Assembly (NCBI GenBank): GCA_950097265.1
Contig: CATNDJ010000008.1
Location: 2,146-66,145 of the forward strand
Direction: 5' to 3'
Source: an uncultured Oscillibacter sp.
GTDB lineage: Bacteria; Bacillota; Clostridia; Oscillospirales; Oscillospiraceae
Length of the DNA stretch: 64,000 nucleotides
Below, in pieces: positions 41,201 through 49,765 of this stretch. Numbering within the stretch: the stretch's first letter is position 1; each line of letters starts with the position of its first letter. The translations under genes were made by a program, and so were the position numbers. A model generated the notes under the pieces. It did no database searches. It was not told the origin of the DNA and saw only the letters and a program-made list of their open reading frames with translations.

Positions 41201-43132
41201 CTGAACGGTGCGGGCCGGAGCCGAGCGGAGCGGGCCGAGACCCTGTATCAGGCCGTCCTGGCCTGGGAGGACGTCATGCACGTCTGCAAAATTACCCAGG
41301 GCATCGACCGTACCCGGGAGGAAAACGACATGCACTCCCGCCAGAACATCCGCTGCATGCAGATGTTTGCCGGAGCCTTCATGTACGCCGCGGGGAGCCA
41401 CATCGGCATCGGCTACGGCTCCTGCGCCGGAATGGTCTGCGGAAAGCCCATCAGCTCCATGGGCCCCTCCGACGCGGCCAACCGGCTCTACGGCTGGGGC
41501 ATCGCCCACGAAATCGGGCACAACATGGATAAGCTGGGGAAAGCGGAAATCACCAACAACATCTATTCCCTGATGGTCCAGACCTTCGACGGGAAGCAGA
41601 ACACCCTCCCCTCCCGCCTGGAGAAAAGCGGGAAATACAAGGCTGTCTTCAACAAGACCGCCCAAGGCCTCCCCGGGGACTCCAGCGACGTCTTCGTGCA
41701 GCTGGGCCTCTATTGGCAGCTCCACCTGGCCTATGACGGCGGGGACAAACCCTTCGATTTCTACAACCGCTTTTTCAAAGCCTGGAAGGCCGGGACCTAT
41801 TTTGGCGGCGAGGCGGGCTATCAGGACCGGGTGGCCCGAACCGCTTCCGCCGTGGCGGACCGGAATCTGACGGAGTTCTTTACCCGCTGGGGCATGTCCC
41901 TCAGCGAGGGCACCAGGGCGGCGCTGAAAAAGTACCCGGAGGAAACCCGGGCCCTCTGGTATCTGAACGACCGGAGCCGCCGGGAGCGGCTGGCAAGCGC
42001 TCCGGCGGGCCAGGGAACCGTCTCTCTGACGGCGGCCCTGGAGGGAGAGAAGACGGTCCGGCTGGCCATCGCTTCCACCATCTCCCAGGGCACGGTTCAA
42101 GGCTATGAGATCCTCCGTAACGGCGCGCCAATCGCCTTTACCACGGAGAAAACCTATACGGACGTCATCGGCTCGGCCAACCACCGGACCTTTACCTACA
42201 GCGTCCGGGCCTACGATACCTTGGGGAACCTTATCGCCGGGGCCGCGGCGGACGAGCTGCGGATCGCCTACGACAAGACCGTCCCGGCGGACGCTTACAC
42301 GCTGAACCGAAACGGGACCACCGTCACCTTTACCCTGCGGGAGGAAACCCCGGTTTCCGGCCTGAAAATCACGGGGGCCCCCGCCTCCGGCCCGTTCGCC
42401 GTCACCGTCACGGACAAGGACGGAAAAACCACCGCCGCCCGCTCCGGCGACTTCAAAGAGGGAAACCAGGCGGCGGACGGCGGGAGCGGCTACCTGACCT
42501 ACTTCCAGAAGCCCGGCGCGGAGGCGGCGGACACCCGCATCTGGACCTATGACGCGAAAACCGTCGTTGTCACCGGCGTGCCGGAGGGGGCGAATCCCCA
42601 GCTCATCAGCTACGCCGGGGACGACGTGGCCTTCCTGGAGAACGGGGCCGTGGGCGTGCTGTCCAAAGCGTACCGCTACGGCACGGAGGCCAATCAAGTC
42701 ATCCCCGCCGGGACGCTGATTGTCACCGGAACTTACCGGGGCGACCCGGCCTATCAGACCGTGAAGATCGAAGGACGCTTTACCCGGACCCTCCTCACCG
42801 GCGGGGAGGACGGGGTGGAAACCTCTACGGAGGCCCGCTGGATGGACGGAAGGGCCCTGCTCTTCGCCGAGGTCCCCAAGGACGGCAAGGTCTGCGACAT
42901 CAGCGACGGCCTGTTTATCTTCATCCCCAACGTCCAGAAGGAAGCGGAGCTCCAGGGCGGGGCCAGCGCGTGCAATGCCGCCGCCCTCCTGCCCGCCCAG
43001 ATGCGGGCGGTGCTCTCCCGGACGGACCGGCCCACCCAGGCAGAAAGCCAGCGGGTGACGGCGGAGACCCTTTGGATCAACACCCCCGGCGGGGAGGACC
43101 TGCCGGCCATCGTATTGGAGGAAGGCGAATGA
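38249..43132 (+). CDS. secreted M60-family (enhancin-like, mucin-type) metallopeptidase with dockerin, FN3 and discoidin domains
   Basis: A 1,627-residue secreted protein. Signal peptide about residues 1-26 (ILSLLLAGALLVPGLPAAEA). A complete dockerin lies at about 155-205: two calcium loops, DVNGDGRVNHRD (from D157) and DLNGDGAVDVYD (from D188). Then a galactose-binding-like domain (about 220-365), two fibronectin type III domains (about 370-455, 456-550), a discoidin/F5-8C-like domain (about 570-730), and the M60 domain with zinc motif HEIGHN (H1087, E1088, H1091) preceded by the conserved GSHIGIGYGSC. FN3-like and unknown beta domains fill 1,240-1,627. M60 enzymes cut O-glycosylated mucins. 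GGACACC-type ribosome site upstream; the ATG of the SLH gene overlaps its stop. Confidence 0.9.
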   Translation: MRIRQRILSLLLAGALLVPGLPAAEAAWGGEDTGSVSATVRVDWPQTLEALRDRRVRAELYQEGRSLGILDLTREDGRADLGGYPASVALRNQDGGALGGGRWPGYLDLTVSGLPQGDYALEFTGDGYADCRQELTVGRYSQHVTLGTADGSFTLGDVNGDGRVNHRDREELADALGSGRRRDLERYDLNGDGAVDVYDLAAVSRNLRAEGRPEVRDTNLLAPPVEEIRLGAGAGLASGALEDLFKNNGETVTLSGMPLELAVSLEEPVEMEEIQIISPEGPEAMRAGSVVVSYEDGTQESFPFDLSLPEGIHAIGPAEGTSVVKISLGRRVAVKEIVITVTRTQGGDYTTVESIQFLREIVPERPSAASGVVRNLTAVPGNERVSLRWSEVPNVSGYRVDYWPQDGGSRRSLRTDVPRAEVTGLENLKTYLFTVTPVDGTWEGTACDPVAAAPQPARAPSAPDMVSVSPLDGALSVSWKAAENATFYEVWYKAESESAFRQWGGRLSGTGAVITDLTNGVTYSIYIQAGNSLGVSGPSRTALGTPAAVDYSRPEGIPSEGVLDWRDIEKVWLAAPYNVSPTAYPASRPFRPEFMADGDFSTHWTSHSYGDGNWWDSKQVFASFKEPVDLSAVIWVPRLDGGYPSNLQLYTVTVWRQGDDLKGPGTLASPNPLQGGDASDHNTWLGVGNNPAATKFAVMPFQPMTDVVQIAVTVEQVGYTAASLSELMFMEYDPAHCLPDNIADLFAGELRTALRPGVSLADVDALRLRLEGDERKYYLNPDTLSDELDLAEELLQNGASSGVLLNGVQSRDGGADGKKYGQGGSVLQPLGVAAKAKQELTIYASGIPAGQKLTVYASQFNAEASAWQAEIGTLSNGRNVLTVPQIGSQNTPRGGSLYLTYGGPEPGNIRLHIRRGTDIPVLELADWYAMSDSRRRDELDRYAGELEAYVSGLGPAGASLQTDIFNVTEISTPTMLLSLPAAAALNGAGRSRAERAETLYQAVLAWEDVMHVCKITQGIDRTREENDMHSRQNIRCMQMFAGAFMYAAGSHIGIGYGSCAGMVCGKPISSMGPSDAANRLYGWGIAHEIGHNMDKLGKAEITNNIYSLMVQTFDGKQNTLPSRLEKSGKYKAVFNKTAQGLPGDSSDVFVQLGLYWQLHLAYDGGDKPFDFYNRFFKAWKAGTYFGGEAGYQDRVARTASAVADRNLTEFFTRWGMSLSEGTRAALKKYPEETRALWYLNDRSRRERLASAPAGQGTVSLTAALEGEKTVRLAIASTISQGTVQGYEILRNGAPIAFTTEKTYTDVIGSANHRTFTYSVRAYDTLGNLIAGAAADELRIAYDKTVPADAYTLNRNGTTVTFTLREETPVSGLKITGAPASGPFAVTVTDKDGKTTAARSGDFKEGNQAADGGSGYLTYFQKPGAEAADTRIWTYDAKTVVVTGVPEGANPQLISYAGDDVAFLENGAVGVLSKAYRYGTEANQVIPAGTLIVTGTYRGDPAYQTVKIEGRFTRTLLTGGEDGVETSTEARWMDGRALLFAEVPKDGKVCDISDGLFIFIPNVQKEAELQGGASACNAAALLPAQMRAVLSRTDRPTQAESQRVTAETLWINTPGGEDLPAIVLEEGE

Positions 43133-44373
43133 AACGTTTGTTATCCGGCCTTCTGGCCCTGTGCCTGCTCTGCGCCCTGCCGGTAACGGCGGCCGCCCGG
43201 GACTCCCTCACCCTCTCCTGCCGGGAGCGGGGCGGCGAGGTCCGCCTCACCCTGGAGGGCCTGGACCGGCAGGCCTACGCCCTCCAGCTGGAGCTGATTC
43301 TGGAGGGCGAATGCCCCGAGGCCCGCTTTGAATCCCTGCCCCGGGGCGTCTACAGCCCGGACTGCCATGTGGAAACGGACCGGGACGAGACCGCCGTCAC
43401 CATCTACCTGGTGGCGGAGGACGAACCCCTGACGGGCCGTTCCCTGGATCTGGGGACGCTGATCCCGGGGAGCGCGTTCCGCCTCCCCGCCCGGGCGGAG
43501 CTGCTGCTGCTGGACCGGAGCCTGCAGCCCATCTCTGAGGGCCGAATCCCCCTGGAGGAAAGCGAGGACGGAGACGGCGGCCTGAGCCGGGTCCACATCG
43601 TCCAGGCGGAGCACGGCACTGTGGCCGTCCGGCCCGCCGGGGCCAAGGAGGGCGAGACGGTGACTCTGAACGTCGTCCCCGACGCAGGATACGCCCTGGA
43701 GGCCATCGCCGCCCGGGACAGCCGGGAGCGGGAGGTTTCCCTGACCCGGGACGGGCTGAACCGCTATACCTTCTCCATGCCCGCCCTGGACGTGGAGGTG
43801 ACGGCTTCCTTTGTTCCCGGCGGGGAACTGGCCTTCCAGGACGTGCGGCCGGGAGACTGGTGCTACGACGCGGTGCGCTACGTCTTCGAGGCGGGGCTGA
43901 TGAACGGCACCTCCGCCACGGCCTTTACCCCCAACGCCTCCACCACCCGGGGGCAGATTGTGGCGATCCTCTACCGGCTGGAGGGCTCTCCCGTCACGGG
44001 GGCAAACCAGTTCAGCGACGTGGCCCCCGGGGCCTACTACGCCGCCGCCGTCTCCTGGGCTTCCGGCAGCGGAATTGTCAACGGCTACAGCGACGGGACC
44101 TTCCGGCCTAACAACCTGATTACCCGGGAGCAGATGGCGGCTTTCCTGTACCGCTACGCCTCCCGGAAGGGCCGGGATGTGTCCGGCCGGGCGGAGCTCA
44201 GCGCCTTTGCCGACGCGGGGCAAATCGCGTCTTACGCCGTGGAGCCCCTGAGCTGGGCCGTGGCGGCGGGGCTCATCAACGGCGTTGCCGCCGGCTCCCT
44301 TTCCCCCGGCGGGAACGCCAGCCGGGCCCAGGTGGCGGTGATCCTCAGCCGCTTCGTGCAGAACGTGCACTGA
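43129..44373 (+). CDS. SLH-domain surface protein, N-terminus possibly cohesin-like
   Basis: A 414-residue secreted protein starting at ATG 43129, which overlaps the M60 stop (ATGA); GGAGGAAGG lies just upstream. Signal peptide about 1-23 (LLSGLLALCLLCALPVTAAA). Residues 25-140 are a beta-rich domain (VRLTLEGLDRQAYALQLEL; AVTIYLVAEDEPLTG; LDLGTLIPGSAF) whose strand order and turn spacing recall cohesins, though similarity is weak. Residues about 155-230 resemble an InlB B-repeat (EHGTVAVRPAGAKEGETVTL). Three S-layer homology domains follow (about 233-290, 293-352, 355-414; FQDVRPGDWCYDAVRYVFEA, FSDVAPGAYYAAAVSWA, FADAGQIASYAVEPLSWA), which bind secondary wall polymer. It should sit on the cell wall beside the co-expressed peptidase. 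Confidence 0.88.
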   Translation: MKRLLSGLLALCLLCALPVTAAARDSLTLSCRERGGEVRLTLEGLDRQAYALQLELILEGECPEARFESLPRGVYSPDCHVETDRDETAVTIYLVAEDEPLTGRSLDLGTLIPGSAFRLPARAELLLLDRSLQPISEGRIPLEESEDGDGGLSRVHIVQAEHGTVAVRPAGAKEGETVTLNVVPDAGYALEAIAARDSREREVSLTRDGLNRYTFSMPALDVEVTASFVPGGELAFQDVRPGDWCYDAVRYVFEAGLMNGTSATAFTPNASTTRGQIVAILYRLEGSPVTGANQFSDVAPGAYYAAAVSWASGSGIVNGYSDGTFRPNNLITREQMAAFLYRYASRKGRDVSGRAELSAFADAGQIASYAVEPLSWAVAAGLINGVAAGSLSPGGNASRAQVAVILSRFVQNVH

Positions 44374-44391
44374 GGCCCAAGTGAAAAAGAG

Positions 44392-44423
44392 AACCGGCGG
44401 ACCAAAATGGTCCGCCGGTTTTT
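44392..44423. terminator. bidirectional terminator between the SLH gene and ilvA
   Basis: A 13-bp stem AACCGGCGGACCA / TGGTCCGCCGGTT with an AAA loop, then TTT; A-rich on the other side (GAAAAAGAG), so it can act for both convergent genes. Confidence 0.88.
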
Positions 44424-44443
44424 CATGACGCCTAAAATAGCGC

Positions 44444-45631
44444 TCACCGCATGAGGTAGCCCTTGGACAGCAGCTCCAGCTGCAGGGCCTCGGCGTGGCG
44501 GCTGTCCCGGGTCTCCAGCACCATGGTGACGATGCAGGCCCCCACGTCGGATTCCTTGTCCTCCCGGTTGTGGTTCACGCTGATGATATTGGCTCCGCTG
44601 TCCGCCACCACCTGGAGCATCCGCAGGAGGCTCCCGGGCTTGTCCTCCACCTTGGTGGTCAGCTCCACCAGGCGGCCCGCCTTAGACAGGCCCTTGGTAA
44701 TGATGCGGGAAAGGGTGGTTACGTCCACATTGCCCCCGGAAACCAGGCAGACGGTCTTCCGCCCCTCGGTCTTCACCTTGCCGAACATGCAGGCGGCCAC
44801 GCTCGTGGCCCCGGCTCCCTCGGCCACGGTCTTCTGTTCCTCCATCAGCGCCAGGATGGCGGAGGCGATCTCGTCCTCAAAAACGGTGACCACCTCATCC
44901 ACGTATTCCCGGCACAGCGCGAAGGTCAAATCCCCGGGCCGCTTCACGGCGATGCCGTCGGCAATGGTGGCCACGCTCTGGAGGGACGTGGGTTCTTTGG
45001 CGAGAAGGGAGAGGTACATGGACGGCGCCCCCGCCGCCTGGACGCCGACGACCCGGCAGTCCGGCTTCAGCTGCTTGACGGCGTAGGCCACGCCGCTGAT
45101 GAGCCCGCCGCCGCCGATGGGGACCACCACCTGCTCCACGTCCGGGAGCTGCTCTAAAATCTCCAGGCCGATGGTGCCCTGCCCGGCGATGACATAGGGG
45201 TCGTCAAAGGGATGGGCGAAGGTATAGCCCTCCTCCCGGCAGAGTCGCCGGGCCTCCGCCGCCGCGTCGTCGTACACGCCGGGGACCAGCACCACTTGGG
45301 CACCGTAGCCCTTGGTGGCCTCCACCTTGCTGATGGGGGCCCCGGCGGGCATGCAGATGACGGAGGGGATGCCCAGCCGGGCGGCGGACAGGGCGATGCC
45401 CTGGGCGTGGTTCCCGGCGGAGCAGGCGATGACGCCCTTTTCCGCCTCCTCCGCCGTCAGGGAGCGAATCTTATTGAAGGCCCCTCGAAGCTTGAAGGAG
45501 CCGGTGAGCTGAAGGTTCTCCGCCTTGATGTAGAGATCCCGGCCCAGCTTGGGGGCGGGGTCCAGGGGGGTCCGGCGGGCGACGCCCTCCAGGGCCCTCT
45601 GGGCGTCTCGTATCATGTCCAAGGTCAACAT
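44444..45631 (-). CDS. ilvA: threonine ammonia-lyase (dehydratase) with C-terminal ACT domain
   Basis: A 395-residue PLP enzyme that deaminates threonine to 2-oxobutanoate. PLP lysine K47 in QLTGSFKLRGA; phosphate loop GGGGLISG near residue 175; SAGNHAQGIALSA near 82. Residues about 320-395 form one ACT domain (AGRLVELTTKVEDKPGSLL). The size and single ACT agree with the roughly 400-residue clostridial/TdcB-like type rather than the 500-residue biosynthetic IlvA with two ACT modules; the role (isoleucine synthesis or threonine fermentation) is not settled. It follows the SSS symporter by 38 bp. Confidence 0.93.
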   Translation of the reverse strand: MLTLDMIRDAQRALEGVARRTPLDPAPKLGRDLYIKAENLQLTGSFKLRGAFNKIRSLTAEEAEKGVIACSAGNHAQGIALSAARLGIPSVICMPAGAPISKVEATKGYGAQVVLVPGVYDDAAAEARRLCREEGYTFAHPFDDPYVIAGQGTIGLEILEQLPDVEQVVVPIGGGGLISGVAYAVKQLKPDCRVVGVQAAGAPSMYLSLLAKEPTSLQSVATIADGIAVKRPGDLTFALCREYVDEVVTVFEDEIASAILALMEEQKTVAEGAGATSVAACMFGKVKTEGRKTVCLVSGGNVDVTTLSRIITKGLSKAGRLVELTTKVEDKPGSLLRMLQVVADSGANIISVNHNREDKESDVGACIVTMVLETRDSRHAEALQLELLSKGYLMR

Positions 45632-45669
45632 GGTCTACCCCTTTCCGCGGGTCCTTTCCCGCTGCGAAA

Positions 45670-47115
45670 TTACCGCGCCTTCCCCGCATCCAGGAAGACG
45701 GAGGGACGGCTCTTGCAGGTGGCCAGGCTCACGGCGATCAGCGCGATGCCGCAGGCGATGGTCCCCGGTACGGCGGAGCCCAGGCCAAAGGGCTCCCCCG
45801 CCAGCTTCCAGCCGATGCAGACGGTGAAGCCGGCGGCCATGCCGGCGATGACCCCGGCGGAGGTGGCCTTCCTCCAGAAGAGGGCGGCAAAGGCCGGAAT
45901 GCCCGCCGCCGCCGCGTAAAAGCTCCAGGCGAACATGAGGATGTTGTAGGCGTTTTTGATGTAAAGCGCAATGACCAAAGCGCCCAGAGGCAGGATGATG
46001 GAGAACACCCGGGAGAGGAGGATTTCCGTCTTGTCCTTCATCTCCGGGAAGAAGGTCTTGCCGATATCGTGGACACAGGTCTGGACGCTGACCAGCAGAT
46101 AGCTGTCCGCCGTGGACATGATGACGGAGAGGATGCCCGCCAGGGCCAGGCCCGTCAGTCCGATGGGCAGCACGTGGATGGCCAGGGCGGGGACCACAGC
46201 GTCGGTGGTGCCATAGACGGCCAGGGCGTCATCCCCGATGACCTGGTGGGCGGCCACGCCCATGAAGTACACCAGGGCGATGGTGACGCCGTAAACGGCG
46301 GTGCCCAGGAACATGCCCTTCTTGGCGGAGCCCCGGTCCTTGGCGGCGAAGGCCCGCTGCCACATCTCCGCCCCCGCCATGGTGAAAACCAGGTAGGTGA
46401 CGATGTCCCCCAGGATGCTGCCGTTGAGATAAGGCTTCGCCAGGGCCGGGTCCAGGTTCGCCAGGAAGGCGGAGAAGCCGCCGATGCTCCTGAGGGACGC
46501 CGCAGGAATGAAGATGTATACGAACAAAATCAGCATATAAAACTGGAGCACGTCGGTATACACCACGCCGAAGAGGCCGCTGGACGCGGTATAGACCATG
46601 AAGATGATGCAGGCGATCAGAGCTCCGGCCTCAAAGCTGAGGCCCACCTGGCCCCCCAGCATGTTGATGATGGTGGCGGTGGCCGTCACCTGGGAGGCCA
46701 CGGTGCCCATCATGGTGAAGGCCACCATGGCCGCCAGCATGATTTTCGCCGTCCTGCCGAAGCGGCGCTCAAAGAGGTCCGGGATGGAGGTCACGTCGTA
46801 CTTCATGCCGATATCGGAAATCTTTCCGGCGATGCCGGAGAAGATGAACATGCCCAGAAGATAGGGAACGGCGGTGAGCACCGCCTTGGTGCCGCTGGAG
46901 TAGGCCACCCCGGCCCGTCCCATGAGTCCGCTGCCGCCGATGATGGTGGCGCAGACCGTGGCCATCATCACCAGGGACCCCAGGGACCGGCCCGCTACGT
47001 AGTAGTCCCCGGTATTCTTGATGCGGCGGACGAAATACACGCCCACCACCACCATGGAGATGAGGTACAGGGCGATGATGCCCAAATCCAAAACGCTGAG
47101 CTGAGTGTGATCCAT
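45670..47115 (-). CDS. sodium:solute symporter (SSS family)
   Basis: A 481-residue transporter with about 13 helices. N-terminus LDLGIIALYLISMVVVGVYF, followed by the family hallmark TGDYYVAGRSLG and ATIIGGSGLMGRAGVAY; GILSVIMSTADSYLLV is the conserved Na+-site helix. SSS substrates include proline, pantothenate, sugars and monocarboxylates. Co-transcription with threonine dehydratase hints at an amino acid or oxo-acid, but this is inference. AAAGGCAGC precedes the ATG. A weak promoter (TCGACG, 17 bp, TATACT) lies at 47243-47271. Confidence 0.92.
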   Translation of the reverse strand: MDHTQLSVLDLGIIALYLISMVVVGVYFVRRIKNTGDYYVAGRSLGSLVMMATVCATIIGGSGLMGRAGVAYSSGTKAVLTAVPYLLGMFIFSGIAGKISDIGMKYDVTSIPDLFERRFGRTAKIMLAAMVAFTMMGTVASQVTATATIINMLGGQVGLSFEAGALIACIIFMVYTASSGLFGVVYTDVLQFYMLILFVYIFIPAASLRSIGGFSAFLANLDPALAKPYLNGSILGDIVTYLVFTMAGAEMWQRAFAAKDRGSAKKGMFLGTAVYGVTIALVYFMGVAAHQVIGDDALAVYGTTDAVVPALAIHVLPIGLTGLALAGILSVIMSTADSYLLVSVQTCVHDIGKTFFPEMKDKTEILLSRVFSIILPLGALVIALYIKNAYNILMFAWSFYAAAAGIPAFAALFWRKATSAGVIAGMAAGFTVCIGWKLAGEPFGLGSAVPGTIACGIALIAVSLATCKSRPSVFLDAGKAR

Positions 47116-47242
47116 GCTGCCTTTCCCTTTCCGTTTCCATTGCCTGCCCTCACGTCGAAGTCCTCAAAAAAAGAAGTCTTTCCGTCCGCCGCGCCGGAGG
47201 AGAAACGCCGTCTCCGTTGCGGGAGCCTACCATATTAAGGAC

Positions 47243-47271
47243 AGTATAGCAGAAAAAGGAAATTCCGTCGA
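47243..47271 (-). promoter_or_regulatory. putative promoter of the symporter-ilvA operon
   Basis: Minus strand TCGACG, 17-bp spacer, TATACT; the -35 is poor but the -10 and spacer fit. It ends about 130 bp before the start. The rest of 47116-47352 shows no gene. Confidence 0.5.
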
Positions 47272-47344
47272 GAGCTTTTGGAAGAATTTTATAGCTAAAG
47301 TAAAGATTTTTGGTGAAAATACCGGAGCTCCGCTCTCCTGGAAC

Positions 47345-47377
47345 CAAAAAAATGCGGCGTCCCGTTAAGACGCCGCA
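47345..47377 (-). terminator. terminator of the CapA-like gene
   Basis: Minus strand: 9-bp stem TGCGGCGTC / GACGCCGCA, 7-nt loop, followed by TTTTTTT. It lies 65 bp after the gene's stop at 47442. Confidence 0.85.
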
Positions 47378-47441
47378 AGGATTTCCGGTTGATGCGAAAA
47401 GCTCTGATCAAGGTTTTCCGGGCAGACCCCGCCGTGCGCGG

Positions 47442-48512
47442 TCAGTAGGGCAGCTTGGCCTTCCCGTCCATGAAGTCCAGCACCTGCCGGCGCTGGTCCC
47501 CGTCCTCGATGGGGGCGGGACAGTAGTTGTTCACCTTACCCCCGGTGTGGACGTAGCAGGGAATCAGCTCCGAGGACGCCTCCGCCAGCTTCCCGTCCTC
47601 CACCCGGAGGATGAGCTGGTAGATGACGGTCCGGTTTCTCGGCCCCCGGCTGCCGCCGAAGCAGAAGTTCCCCAGAGAGTAGACGATTTCTTTTCCCTTG
47701 TAAATCTCCCGGGGCTGAAGCACATGGGGATGGTTCCCCAGTACCAGGTCCGCGCCGTTGTCGACCAGGCGGCGGGAGGCCCGGACCCGCCAGGCCTCCG
47801 GCGTGTGGACGCCCTCGGCTCCCCCGTGGTAGAAGACCACCTGGAAATCGGAGTCCTGTTCCGCCGCCTTGATGCGCCGGATGATGGCCTCCGCCTGGCT
47901 CTCCTCCCAGAGACCGTGGCAGATAACGGCCACGCGGTATCCGAATTTCTCCAGGTAAAACGTCCGGTCGTTGCCGCCGTACTCCAGCCCGGCGGCGGAG
48001 ACGGCCTTTACCGTATCCTTGTAGCCCGCCGCACCGTAGTCCCCCGTGTGGTTGTTGGCCAGGGAGACAGCCTCCACGCCGGAGGAGGTCAGGATGCCCG
48101 TGTTGGCCGTGGGGGCCCGGAACCAATAGGCGGGGTCCGTGCTTTTTTCCTTGGGGGCGAGTTCCCGGTCCGTCAGCACATTCTCCAGGTTCACCACGGT
48201 GAAGTCGTCGGCCTCAAAAATGGGCCGGACGTACTGGAGGAAGTATTCCGGCCCCTGCCTGGCGGCGACGTCCAGGAAGTTCCCCGCCGCCCGTTTGCCG
48301 TGGAGGGAGGCCAGCAGCATGTCCCCCGTGAAGCTGGCCACGAGGCCGAAGGACTCCGGCGTCTCCCCGGTCCGGGGCATGGGCCCGTCAAATTCCGGCA
48401 GGTCCGGCTCCCACAGCAGGGGGTCGTTGGGGTCCGTGGGGTTCCACTCCGCCGCCGCCGCAGGGACGGCCAGCAGCAGGACCGCCAGAAGAATGGCCAG
48501 ACAGCGCTTCAT
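47442..48512 (-). CDS. secreted CapA-family (PGA_cap) metallophosphatase-like protein
   Basis: A 356-residue protein with a signal peptide (CLAILLAVLLLAVPAAAA). Its CapA/PgsA metallophosphoesterase-like domain spans about residues 58-300: ASFTGDMLL, DFTVVNLENVLT, SLANNHTGDYGAAGY, GNHPHVLQPREIYKGKEIVY, all metal-binding blocks of the family. Named members act in poly-gamma-glutamate synthesis or capsule anchoring; no pgsBC genes are here, so the real substrate is unknown. Its start follows the mtlD region but is read on the same strand, about 30 bp after mtlD ends, so co-transcription with mtlD cannot be excluded. Own terminator. Confidence 0.9.
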   Translation of the reverse strand: MKRCLAILLAVLLLAVPAAAAEWNPTDPNDPLLWEPDLPEFDGPMPRTGETPESFGLVASFTGDMLLASLHGKRAAGNFLDVAARQGPEYFLQYVRPIFEADDFTVVNLENVLTDRELAPKEKSTDPAYWFRAPTANTGILTSSGVEAVSLANNHTGDYGAAGYKDTVKAVSAAGLEYGGNDRTFYLEKFGYRVAVICHGLWEESQAEAIIRRIKAAEQDSDFQVVFYHGGAEGVHTPEAWRVRASRRLVDNGADLVLGNHPHVLQPREIYKGKEIVYSLGNFCFGGSRGPRNRTVIYQLILRVEDGKLAEASSELIPCYVHTGGKVNNYCPAPIEDGDQRRQVLDFMDGKAKLPY

Positions 48513-48544
48513 GGGCTTCCCTCCTCACGTTTCCTTTCAGGCGC

Positions 48545-49702
48545 TTACTTTTTGGCGGCGGCCAGGGCCCGGTACACGTCCAGGATGCGGCCGAACAGGG
48601 GATTCTCGGGCTTCAGGCCGGAGTAGGCCGCCAGGGCGGCGGCGGGGCCCTCCGCCTTGACCTTGGCCTGGAGCTCCACGCTCTGGGGGTCCTCCAGGCA
48701 GTCGAAGCGCAGGGCGGCGGCGGCGCCGAAGATCAGGTGGTCCACCGGCAGGCCGTAGGAGGCGGTGGTGGTCAGGGGCTTGATGAGCCGGTCGCCGGGC
48801 TCCAGCTTCCGAATGGGCTCCCGGCCCACCCGCAGCACCTCGTCCTCCAGGAAGGGGTTCTGATAGCGGGCGAAGATCTTTTCCACGTAGGCGTGATGGA
48901 CCTCCGGGTCGAAGCCAAATTCCTTGATGAGCCCCTCGCCGCTCTCAGAGATGGCGGCGTGGACAATTTCCCCGATGACCGGGTCCGCGATGCTGTCCTT
49001 GATGGTTGCGTAGCCTTTGAGATAGCCAAGGTACGCGCAGATCGCGTGTCCGCTGTTCAGGGTGAACAGCTTCCGCTCCAGGTAAGCCATGAGGTTGTCC
49101 GCGAAGGTCAGGCCGGGGATGTCCGGCTTTTCGCCCTTCCAGGCGGCAGCCTCCACGTCCCACTCGCAGTACCGCTCCACGGCGGCGTCCAGAATGTTGT
49201 CAAAGCTGGGCTTGGGGCAGATGCGGTCCACGGCGCAGTCGGCAAAACCGATGTTGGCTTCCAGGAAGGCGATTTCCTCCTGGCTCAGGTGCTTCACCAC
49301 CTCGTTTTTCAGGCGGGTGGTGGTCCGCAGGCCGTTCTCGCAGCAGACTACGTTCATGGGCTCGGTATTCCCGGCCTGGATGCGGGCCTGGACGCCCCCC
49401 GCGATGGACTTGGCGATGATGGGCAGCACGTTGGGCCCCACGGCGGTGGTGATGAGGTCGCATTGGGCCACCTTCTCCGCGAACGCCGGAGAGGTGGAGA
49501 TCACGCCGTCCACATTGCTGATGGCGATTTCCCCGGGCTCCTTGTCCAGGATGTGGACGGTGTAGCCGTGGTCTTTGTTCAGCGCCTCGATGATGGGTTC
49601 CACCACGTCGGCGAAGGTGACGTGCCAGCCCGCCTGAGAGAGCAGGGCCCCGATGAAGCCCCGGCCGATGTTGCCCGCGCCGATCTGAATTGCCTGTTTC
49701 AT
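48545..49702 (-). CDS. mtlD: mannitol-1-phosphate 5-dehydrogenase
   Basis: A 385-residue long-chain polyol dehydrogenase. The start ATG 49702 (MKQAIQIGAGNIGRGFIGALL split at the NAD loop GxGxxG, residues 8-13) has AAGGAGGAG 6 nt upstream. Conserved CCENGLRTTTRLKN, FADCAVDRICP and the active-site SGHAICAYLGYLKGY match MtlD. It oxidises mannitol 1-phosphate to fructose 6-phosphate. The gene is 5 kb from the mannitol-type PTS gene, with glmS between. Its upstream region has GATTG repeats like those before the deoR-led PTS operon. pgi lies upstream on the same strand. Confidence 0.95.
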   Translation of the reverse strand: MKQAIQIGAGNIGRGFIGALLSQAGWHVTFADVVEPIIEALNKDHGYTVHILDKEPGEIAISNVDGVISTSPAFAEKVAQCDLITTAVGPNVLPIIAKSIAGGVQARIQAGNTEPMNVVCCENGLRTTTRLKNEVVKHLSQEEIAFLEANIGFADCAVDRICPKPSFDNILDAAVERYCEWDVEAAAWKGEKPDIPGLTFADNLMAYLERKLFTLNSGHAICAYLGYLKGYATIKDSIADPVIGEIVHAAISESGEGLIKEFGFDPEVHHAYVEKIFARYQNPFLEDEVLRVGREPIRKLEPGDRLIKPLTTTASYGLPVDHLIFGAAAALRFDCLEDPQSVELQAKVKAEGPAAALAAYSGLKPENPLFGRILDVYRALAAAKK

Positions 49703-49720
49703 AGTGCTCCTCCTTGAAAT

Positions 49721-49735
49721 GATTGTTTTTGATTG
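49721..49735. promoter_or_regulatory. two 10-bp phased GATTG repeats before mtlD
   Basis: Plus-strand GATTGTTTTT followed by GATTGAGTAA (starting 49721 and 49731), 20-35 bp before the mtlD start. The same GATTG 10-bp unit occurs four times in the deoR promoter at 58277-58310, though in the other orientation relative to the gene. Confidence 0.5.
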
Positions 49736-49765
49736 AGTAATCGATTTCGCAGTCACTGGAACAGA

